Assembly: GCA_046331705.1 (NCBI GenBank)
Contig: JAXLQJ010000032.1
Coordinates: forward strand, 21,539-85,538
Length of the DNA: 64,000 nt
Source: JADJOY01 sp046331705 [NCBI: bacterium]
Lineage (GTDB): Bacteria > JADJOY01
Direction: 5' to 3'
A program made the translations under genes and the position numbers. Under the pieces are notes generated by a model. That model did no database searches and was not told the origin of the DNA. It saw nothing but the letters and a program-made list of their open reading frames with translations. Position 1 is the stretch's first letter; each line of letters begins with the position of its first letter. Shown in pieces: positions 55,278 to 61,909 of the stretch.

Positions 55278-56711
55278 TCAGCGGACGACGAAGCCGGTCC
55301 GCTCGAGCAGACGGACGTGGAAATCCACCGCGCGCTCGAGCCCGGCCGCGGAGATCTTGTCCAGCGTGTCGTGATCGGTGTGGTAGTAGGGCGGCGCCTG
55401 GATCAGCGAGAACGTCGGCAGGCGATCGCACACGACCAGCAGGTCGCTGATGCACGCACGCGAGGTGGCGGGCGGAAGCGGCATCAAGCCCGACGCTGAG
55501 ACCAGCTCCGGCAACGCGGCTTCGACGGCCGGCCAGGGCGCGGGGCCGAGGAACGCCTGGCGCTTGTCGTCGAACGTCGCCGGCCAGCCGGGGTCGGGGA
55601 CCTCGTGACCGGCGACGGCATCGGTGTGCTCGATCAGCACGATGCCCGCGAGCGAAGCGAAGCGCGCCGAGTCGTGCGTCTGGAAAGCGCGCATGCCCGC
55701 GCCGCCGTCGTGATGGGCGGCGAGCCCCACCAGCACGAAGCTCGCGGTGCGCGCCCCCGCACGCCGCGCCGCGTGGATCCGGCGGGCCAATCCCACCAGC
55801 GCCGCGAGCCCGCTGGCGTTGTCGTTGGCGCCGCTGAAGAAGCTGTCGAGGTGGCTCATGACGGCGACGGTGGCGGGAAGCTCGCCCTCGATCCGCGCGA
55901 CCACGTTGGCGGCCGGCCAATCGTCCCGCGCGCCCGCGACCGCCGAGCCGGTGAGCGTCGCGCCGCCGGCGGCCGCGATGAGCGCGCCGTCGTCGGCATC
56001 CACGCAAAACGCGGGGATGGGTCGGCGTCCGTCGGGGTATTGCGAGTCGGCGAGGGCGAACGCCTTGTCGACGGGGGCCGCCAGCCGCCAGACGCCTGGC
56101 GGGGTCGGCAGCGAGAACACGAACCCGCGCGCGCCCGCTCGAACCGCTCGCTCGTAGAGCTTGCCGTCGCGCACCGAGTTGAGCGCGGGCGTGCCCTTCA
56201 TGGTGGCGGCGACGTAGACCCAGCTGCCGGCCGCGCGCTCCCAGTCGTCGTCGGTGTCGATCACCGTCACGGGCGCGGCCACGACCTCCGGGGGAAAGAG
56301 CGCATCCACGGGCGCCGGCATCGCGCTCGCGAGCGGCGCCCGTCCGGCGATCGCCAGCGACCAGCGCTGGGGCCGAATCGCGCGCAGCGGGAAGTGTTCG
56401 ATCACCACCCGATCGGCGAGCGGCGCGAGCGCGTCGGCGAGCAGCTGGCCCGCTTCGCTCTCGGCAGGCGAGCCGCCGAGCCGGCCCCACAGGCCCGCCG
56501 CCGAGCGCCCGCGTTCCGCGATCGCGACGAATCGGCCGGCAAGAGCGAGCAGATCGTCGGGGATGCCTTCCGGCGTCGCGCGCGGGAGGATCGCCTCGCC
56601 CGCGTGCGGTCCGAATGGCAGGGTGCCGGTGCACGCCGTCGCTCCCAGCGCCGCGAGCGCGCCAAGGAAGGAACGTCGCGAGCGCGGCTTCAGACCGGCG
56701 CCCCCACCCAC
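55278..56711 (-). CDS. Tat-exported M28-like peptidase lipoprotein with altered metal site
   Basis: A 477-residue protein. SRRSFLGALAALGATAC combines a twin-arginine signal with a lipobox. A PA-like insert (AAGSWVYVAATMKGTPALN, VWRLAAPVDKAFAL) precedes the M28 core: VAVMSHLDSFFSGANDNASG carries the His and the bridging Asp. The usual EE catalytic pair is replaced by His333-His334 in FVLVGLAAHHDGGAGMRAF. YYHTDHDTLDKIS supplies the last His. It may be a divergent aminopeptidase, a non-peptidase hydrolase or an inactive relative. The GTG at 56711 overlaps the end of the Rieske gene by 22 bp; a CTG at 56693 is another option. It is the third gene of the small-protein/Rieske operon. Confidence 0.78.
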   Translation of the reverse strand: MGGGAGLKPRSRRSFLGALAALGATACTGTLPFGPHAGEAILPRATPEGIPDDLLALAGRFVAIAERGRSAAGLWGRLGGSPAESEAGQLLADALAPLADRVVIEHFPLRAIRPQRWSLAIAGRAPLASAMPAPVDALFPPEVVAAPVTVIDTDDDWERAAGSWVYVAATMKGTPALNSVRDGKLYERAVRAGARGFVFSLPTPPGVWRLAAPVDKAFALADSQYPDGRRPIPAFCVDADDGALIAAAGGATLTGSAVAGARDDWPAANVVARIEGELPATVAVMSHLDSFFSGANDNASGLAALVGLARRIHAARRAGARTASFVLVGLAAHHDGGAGMRAFQTHDSARFASLAGIVLIEHTDAVAGHEVPDPGWPATFDDKRQAFLGPAPWPAVEAALPELVSASGLMPLPPATSRACISDLLVVCDRLPTFSLIQAPPYYHTDHDTLDKISAAGLERAVDFHVRLLERTGFVVR

Positions 56712-57811
56712 CGGCTCAGCGCACGCTGATGGTGGAGGATCGCGGACTCGTATTGGTGGAAGACGTGCTCGGGGGTCCGTCCGCTGCGCACACCCTGCTG
56801 GAAGAGGTGCAGGATCTGGACGTCCTCGTGGAGGATGTAGCGCGACGCCAGCCAGGTCGCGTAGGCGCGCAGCCACTCGAGCCCGCGCGCGCCGCGGCGC
56901 TTGAAGAACACGTAGCGGAAGCGGCAGCGCTGCGCGTCGATCGGAAAGGTCTGGAAGATCGTCAGGTGATACGGCAGCACGTTCATCAAGGTGTTGGGGA
57001 AGATCAGGTACTTGTGGATGCACTCGTACTCCTTGTCGGAGTACGGCCCGCCGCGCGAGGTGTGGTGATCGAGCCAGCGGCGCCACTCGTAGGCAGCGAT
57101 CGGCAAGGTCTGGCGCGTGTGATCACCGTAGGCGACCAGCTCGGGGCGCGTCGCGACGTGCTTGTCGATGGTGACGTGGTGCACGGTGGGCGCGTGGTAG
57201 TACTCGGTCGCGTTGTCGAGGACCGCCTTCCAGTTGACGGGCAGCTCCCAGGTCGCGTCCTGGATGGGCACCATCTCCTCGAGGCGATAGTGCGCGACCT
57301 CGCGGTCGATGCCGCCCAGCGACTCGGAAAGCGAGGGCGCGGCGGGGTCGAGGTTGATCCAGACCTGGCCCGCGAAGGTCTCCGCGCGCACCGGCACCAG
57401 ATCGAGCCGCGCGCGGTCGAGCGCCTTGAAACCCGCTCCCTCGGGAACCTCGCGCAGGCGACCGTCGTGGCCGTAGATCCAGCCGTGGTACGCGCACTTC
57501 AGGTGCGCGGACTTGCCGGCGTCGCAGGCGAGTCGCGTGCCGCGATGCCGGCAGCTGTTGTGGAACGCGCGCACCACGCCCTGCTCGTCACGGGTGACGA
57601 GCAGCGATTCGCCGAGCTCGTCGAAGAGCGCGTGGCTACCGGGCTGGCGGATGCGGTGCTCGGAGCACGCGACGGTCCACGTGCGCCGGAACACGCGCTC
57701 GAGCTCGCGCTGCAGGAACTCGGGGTCGCGATAGCGCGAGGCGTCGGTGGTGCGCGCCGCCACGCCTGCGCCTGGCGTGGGCTCGACGCTCACGGACGCG
57801 GCGGTCGACAT
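56690..57811 (-). CDS. Rieske-type ring-hydroxylating oxygenase, alpha subunit
   Basis: A 373-residue oxygenase. The Rieske cluster ligands are Cys87-x-His89 (SCRHRGTRLACDAGK) and Cys106-x2-His109 (LKCAYHGWIYGHDG), with the standard 16-residue spacing. The mononuclear iron site is WKAVLDNATEYYHAPTVHH (His206 and His211), with an Asp in RYILHEDVQILHLFQQG. These enzymes hydroxylate or demethylate aromatic, quaternary-amine or sterol substrates, needing a reductase that is not encoded here. The substrate cannot be assigned. Its stop lies inside the start of the M28-like gene, and it begins 15 bp after the small upstream gene, so the three form an operon. Confidence 0.9.
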   Translation of the reverse strand: MSTAASVSVEPTPGAGVAARTTDASRYRDPEFLQRELERVFRRTWTVACSEHRIRQPGSHALFDELGESLLVTRDEQGVVRAFHNSCRHRGTRLACDAGKSAHLKCAYHGWIYGHDGRLREVPEGAGFKALDRARLDLVPVRAETFAGQVWINLDPAAPSLSESLGGIDREVAHYRLEEMVPIQDATWELPVNWKAVLDNATEYYHAPTVHHVTIDKHVATRPELVAYGDHTRQTLPIAAYEWRRWLDHHTSRGGPYSDKEYECIHKYLIFPNTLMNVLPYHLTIFQTFPIDAQRCRFRYVFFKRRGARGLEWLRAYATWLASRYILHEDVQILHLFQQGVRSGRTPEHVFHQYESAILHHQRALSRWVGAPV

Positions 57812-57826
57812 GTCGCGGAGACCGCT

Positions 57827-58033
57827 TCAGCCAGCACGTCGCTTGGCAGCAGCACGGTTGACCTCACGAACCTTGTGAGACGCCACGCGCTCCACGTCCG
57901 CCGCCGTCAGCTCGATCCCGCGCAGCCGCGAGAACACCCGCGCCACGTAGCGCGACGAGATACCGCGCTTGCCGAGCAGGATCATCGACACGACGTCGGC
58001 ATCCGAGATGCGGGGCATGCCGTTCGGGCTCAT
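57827..58033 (-). CDS. Small basic helical protein of unknown function
   Basis: A 68-residue protein (MSPNGMPRISDADVVSMILL and onward) with two helix-like segments, ISSRYVARVFSRLRGIEL and ERVASHKVREVNRAAAKRR. It is basic, with a helix-turn-helix feel (G-I-S-S-R-Y-V-A-R-V-F) but no certain family. A weak GGAG lies before the ATG at 58033; the frame is open to 58066. It sits 15 bp upstream of the Rieske oxygenase gene and may be a small regulator of the operon. It could also be a non-functional reading frame. Confidence 0.5.
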   Translation of the reverse strand: MSPNGMPRISDADVVSMILLGKRGISSRYVARVFSRLRGIELTAADVERVASHKVREVNRAAAKRRAG

Positions 58034-58270
58034 CCGTTCCGCTCCAGGGCGCGTCGAGCGTAACACAAGGCGGCCACGTCACATGCGAGTCGGACGCCCC
58101 CGGAACGCGCTCCGCTTGCCGCAGAAAGCGCGCGCGCTCCCGATCCGATTCACGACGCGCGACATTCGCCTCGGTCGCGACGGATCGTGATCCGCCACAC
58201 GCGATTCAGCGCGCTGGTGGCGCGGGCTGCGCCCGCGTGGCGGCGACACACGCGTGGCGCCGGCGCCCGC

Positions 58271-58897
58271 TCAAGGAGCGCGGTAATAGGGGTTCGCGCC
58301 CGAGCCGTGATCCGTGGTGTCGAGGATCTCGGTGACCTCGGGGATCGCCTCGCGGATCATCACCTCGATGCCCTGCTTGAGCGTCACGTCCGACATCCCA
58401 CAGCCGTGGCAGCCGCCGCCGAAACGCAAGAACACCCGCGTGTCCTGAACGTCGGCGAGCATCACGCGACCGCCGTGGCTCGCGACTTGCGGGTTGATCT
58501 TGTCGTCCAGCAACTCCTGGACGCGCGCGGCGATCGGATTGCCGAGCAGCGGCGGCTTGTTCGGATTGTCGAACTTGAACCACGAGCCGGAAAGCTCTTC
58601 CACGTAATCGAGCGTGGCGCCAGTCAGCCGCTGTGCGCTCTCGGTGTCGATGAAGATGCGGATGCCTTCGACCTCGAGCGCCGTGTCGTCCTCGGTTCGC
58701 TCGCTCGCCTCCACGAAGTAGAGGTGGTAGCGCCACGCCGCGGCGCTCTCCTCCTCGACGCTGACGCGCAGCGCGCTCTCGCTGCGATTCTCGGCCTCTT
58801 GCACCGACTTGATCTTGTCGCGCGCGACGGCGGTGAGGGTGAGGATGTCGCCCTCCTGCGCTGCCGTCGTGTGGGGTGCCGATGCGGTCTCTGCCAT
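58271..58897 (-). CDS. nfuA: NfuA-type Fe-S cluster carrier
   Basis: A 208-residue protein with the NfuA layout: an A-type-like N-terminal domain (residues of about 18-110, LTLTAVARDKIKSVQEAENR and LSGSWFKFDNPNKPPLL) lacking the A-type cysteines, followed by a NifU C-terminal domain (about 120-190) with INPQVASHGGRVMLADVQ and FGGGCHGCGMSDVTLKQGIE. Cys163 and Cys166 (CxxC) bind a [4Fe-4S] cluster in the dimer. NfuA repairs or delivers clusters under oxidative stress or iron limitation. It diverges from the desaturase gene across 209 bp, so each probably has its own promoter. Confidence 0.92.
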   Translation of the reverse strand: MAETASAPHTTAAQEGDILTLTAVARDKIKSVQEAENRSESALRVSVEEESAAAWRYHLYFVEASERTEDDTALEVEGIRIFIDTESAQRLTGATLDYVEELSGSWFKFDNPNKPPLLGNPIAARVQELLDDKINPQVASHGGRVMLADVQDTRVFLRFGGGCHGCGMSDVTLKQGIEVMIREAIPEVTEILDTTDHGSGANPYYRAP

Positions 58898-59106
58898 GGG
58901 GGATGCCTCCGACGCTCTGCGTCACCGTATCCGACCGCGTCCCCATCGCCAAACCGCCGCATGCCGCGCGGTGCCGACGGAGAAAACCGCATGATGTCGA
59001 CGGCTTGTCGGCAAACGACGTGGTGAAGAAATGGACGGCTCGTGACACGCGCCTGACGAACGAGCCCTAACTTCCGGGCCGTCATTCGACGTTCATCGGG
59101 GGATCC

Positions 59107-60069
59107 ATGAGCACCGTGACCATGAGCACCGTGACCGCCACCGCCTCGACGTTTTCCGCCGCCAGCGTGCCCGCGCCGCGTGCCGACGAAAAGGTCTCGA
59201 GCAAATCGCTGCCCTTCTTCCTCATGCACGTCGCCGTGCTGGGCGCGGTCTTCACCGGCGCACGCCCCGTGGACTGGCTCCTGTGCCTGGGCCTCTACTA
59301 CCTGCGCATGTTCGGCATCACCGCCGGCTTCCACCGCTACTTCTCGCATCGTGCCTACAAGACCAACCGGGTGTTCCAGTTCGTGCTGGCCTGGATCGGC
59401 ACGATGTCGGCGCAAAAAGGCGTGCTTTGGTGGGCGGGGCACCATCGCCACCACCACCGTTTCTCCGATACCGAGGAGGACATCCACTCGCCGACGAAGC
59501 GCGGCTTCTGGTGGTCGCACGTCGGCTGGATCTTGTCGTCGCGCTACGACGAGACGCCCCTCGACGACATCCGCGACTTCGCGAAGTACCCGGAGCTGCG
59601 CTGGCTCAACGATCACTACCTGGTGCCACCCACCCTGCTGGCCATCGCGGTGACGATGCTCTTCGGCTGGTCGGGGCTCTTCGTCGGATTCTTCCTGAGC
59701 ACCGTGCTGCTCTGGCACGGGACGTTCACCATCAACTCGCTCTCCCACGTCTTCGGCAGCCAGCGCTACGTGACTGGCGACACCAGTCGCAACAACTTCC
59801 TGCTCGCCATCCTCACGATGGGCGAGGGCTGGCACAACAACCACCACTACTACCAGAGCACCGCGAACCAGGGCTTCTACTGGTGGGAGATCGACCTCAG
59901 CTACTACGTGCTCAAGGCGCTCTCCGTCGTCGGCCTGGTCTCGAACCTGCGCACGCCGAGCGAGCGCGTGCTCCGCTCGAATCGCGTCGGCAGCACGCCC
60001 GAGCCACGCGACGCCGCCGTGCGCGTCCCCGCCGCGGTCGAGCCCATCCCGACGGCGCTCGCCGCCTGA
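59107..60069 (+). CDS. Fatty-acid/acyl-CoA delta-9 desaturase
   Basis: A 320-residue membrane di-iron desaturase. The three histidine boxes are GFHRYFSHRAYK (HxxxxH), WWAGHHRHHHRFSDTEEDIH (HxxHH) and LTMGEGWHNNHHYYQSTANQ (HxxHH). Four hydrophobic helices surround them (FLMHVAVLGAVFTGARPVDW, LCLGLYYLRMFGITAGF, LLAIAVTMLFGWSGLFVGFF). It introduces a cis double bond into acyl-CoA or acyl-lipid chains. The N-terminus contains a duplicated MSTVT coming from a 15-bp tandem repeat at 59107-59136. The start is the first of the two Met; either could be used. The C-terminal tail is Pro/Arg-rich. Confidence 0.92.
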   Translation: MSTVTMSTVTATASTFSAASVPAPRADEKVSSKSLPFFLMHVAVLGAVFTGARPVDWLLCLGLYYLRMFGITAGFHRYFSHRAYKTNRVFQFVLAWIGTMSAQKGVLWWAGHHRHHHRFSDTEEDIHSPTKRGFWWSHVGWILSSRYDETPLDDIRDFAKYPELRWLNDHYLVPPTLLAIAVTMLFGWSGLFVGFFLSTVLLWHGTFTINSLSHVFGSQRYVTGDTSRNNFLLAILTMGEGWHNNHHYYQSTANQGFYWWEIDLSYYVLKALSVVGLVSNLRTPSERVLRSNRVGSTPEPRDAAVRVPAAVEPIPTALAA

Positions 60070-60233
60070 TCCGCGCCGCCGCCCCTCTCGCGCTCGCCGA
60101 CGGCGGTGTCCCGCCGTCGCGGCAAGCGCATTCCGCCCTCGGCGCGCTGCAGCCGGGGGCTTTCCAATCCGCCCGAGCCACCCGAAGCTTGGGGTGCGGA
60201 CGCGCGGCAGTCTCGCTCGTCTCGCGCGCGATC

Positions 60234-61187
60234 ATGGACCTGCGCGTCAAAGCCGTCGACGTCACCAAGCTGCGCGGCCGGCTGCCGGACCCCGCCAACG
60301 TCTGGCGCCCGGCGCTGTTGATCCTGCTGCTGATCTTGCTGCCGAGCGTGATGATCGGCGCGGTCGGCATCCTGGTGCTGGTCTTCCAGCGCGGCAGCGT
60401 CGACGTCGTCCTGGGCGTGCTCATCCTGGCGTTCTGCGCAGCGCTGGGTGCCGGCATCGTGCTGACGTTCGGCTCGATCCGCCGCCGCGCCCAGCTCTCC
60501 GCGCTTCAGACCGCGTTCGTGTCCAAGGTCTCGCACGACCTCCGCACACCGCTCACCAGCATCCGGATGTTCGTCGAGACGCTGCAGATGGGGCGCATCC
60601 ACGATCCCGAGCGCTACAACGAGTGCCTGAACGTGCTCGCTGCGGAAACCGAGCGGCTGTCCTCGATGATCGATCGGCTGCTCGACTGGGCGCGCATGGA
60701 GGCCGGCCGCAAGATGTACCGCTTCGCGCCCACCCCCGTCGGCGAGGTCGTCGAGCGCGCGGTGACGGCGTTTCGGCCGCAGACGCTGAGCGGCACCGTC
60801 CAGCTCGGCGTCGAGGTCGAGCCCGATCTCCCGCTCATCCGCGCCGACGCGGAGGCGCTCGCGGAGGTGGTGCTCGACCTGCTCAACAACGCCTACAAGT
60901 ACACCGGCGACGAGAAGCGTATCCAGGTGCGGGCCCGCCGCGATGGACGTCACGTGGTACTTTCGGTCACCGACAACGGCCCGGGAATCCCACGCTCCGA
61001 GCACGTGCGGATCTTCGATCGCTTCTATCGCGGCGCGGAGCCGCAGACACGAGCCATCGAGGGCAGCGGGCTGGGCTTGGCGATGGCGCGCCACACCATC
61101 GAGGCGCACAACGGCACCATCCATCTCGAGAGTGAGCCAGGACGCGGCAGCACGTTCAGCATCGTGCTGCCGGGCGGGCGAGACTGA
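60234..61187 (+). CDS. Membrane sensor histidine kinase
   Basis: A 317-residue kinase. Two adjacent hydrophobic helices (ALLILLLILLPSVMIGAVGI, VVLGVLILAFCAALGAGIVL) leave almost no periplasmic domain. The HisKA box is FVSKVSHDLRTPLTSIRMFV with His101. The ATPase has ALAEVVLDLLNNAYKYTGDE, VLSVTDNGPGIPRSEHV and IEGSGLGLAMARHTIEAHNG, then the GRGSTFSIVLP end. This is an intramembrane-sensing PhoR/EnvZ-like class. The response regulator starts 2 bp after its stop, so they form a co-transcribed pair. The start at 60234 is the first good Met; the frame is open far upstream only because of GC bias. Confidence 0.92.
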   Translation: MDLRVKAVDVTKLRGRLPDPANVWRPALLILLLILLPSVMIGAVGILVLVFQRGSVDVVLGVLILAFCAALGAGIVLTFGSIRRRAQLSALQTAFVSKVSHDLRTPLTSIRMFVETLQMGRIHDPERYNECLNVLAAETERLSSMIDRLLDWARMEAGRKMYRFAPTPVGEVVERAVTAFRPQTLSGTVQLGVEVEPDLPLIRADAEALAEVVLDLLNNAYKYTGDEKRIQVRARRDGRHVVLSVTDNGPGIPRSEHVRIFDRFYRGAEPQTRAIEGSGLGLAMARHTIEAHNGTIHLESEPGRGSTFSIVLPGGRD

Positions 61188-61189
61188 CG

Positions 61190-61909
61190 ATGGCCAGCAA
61201 TCATCGCAAAGCACGCATCCTGCTGGTGGAGGACGACCACTCGATCCTGCGCGGGCTCGAGCTCAACCTCGGCGTCGAGGGCTACGAGGTGGGGACCGCC
61301 GCCGAAGGCAAGACCGGGCTCAAGCGCGCCATGGAGGAGAGCTGGGACCTCATCGTCCTCGACATCATGATGCCGGGCCCGGACGGACTGGAGATCCTGC
61401 GACGCGTTCGCGCGGCCAGGAAAGAGACCGGCGTGATCTTGCTATCGGCGCGCGGCGCCGAGTTCGACAAGGTCGTGGGCCTCGATCTCGGTGCCGACGA
61501 CTACCTGACCAAGCCGTTCGGCCTCGCCGAGCTGCTGGCGCGGATCAAAGCGGTGCTGCGGCGTCGCAGCCAGGCCCCCGCCCCCACCGGCGAGCCGATC
61601 TCCCAATTCGGTGACGTGCAGGTCGATCGCGAACGCCGGCGCGTCACCAAGGCCGGTCGCGAGGTGGCGCTCACCGCTCGCGAGTACGAGGTCCTCGAAT
61701 ACTTCCTCACGCGCGAGGATCGCGTCGTGACTCGCGAGGACTTGCTCGAGAAGGTGTGGGGCTTCGCGAACCTGGAATCGAACCGCACCGTCGACAACTT
61801 CGTTTCCCAGCTCCGCGCCAAGCTCGAAGCCAACGCCGATCAGCCGGTTCACTTCCTCACGGTGCGCGGCGTGGGCTATCGGTTCGTGGCACGACCCGAG
61901 ACGCGGTGA
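61190..61909 (+). CDS. OmpR/PhoB-family response regulator
   Basis: A 239-residue two-domain regulator. The receiver has RILLVEDDHSILRGLELNLG, LIVLDIMMPGPDGLEILRRV with acceptor Asp58, VILLSARGAEFDKVVGLDLG and DYLTKPFGLAELLARIKAVL. The C-terminal winged helix (residues of about 145-235) has VTKAGREVALTAREYEVLEY, DLLEKVWGFANLESNRTVDN and FVSQLRAKLEANADQPVHFL, then TVRGVGYRFVA. It should bind DNA as a phosphorylated dimer under control of the kinase 2 bp upstream. Its stop overlaps the GTG start of the methyltransferase fusion gene (GTGA), so the three genes form an operon. Confidence 0.94.
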   Translation: MASNHRKARILLVEDDHSILRGLELNLGVEGYEVGTAAEGKTGLKRAMEESWDLIVLDIMMPGPDGLEILRRVRAARKETGVILLSARGAEFDKVVGLDLGADDYLTKPFGLAELLARIKAVLRRRSQAPAPTGEPISQFGDVQVDRERRRVTKAGREVALTAREYEVLEYFLTREDRVVTREDLLEKVWGFANLESNRTVDNFVSQLRAKLEANADQPVHFLTVRGVGYRFVARPETR

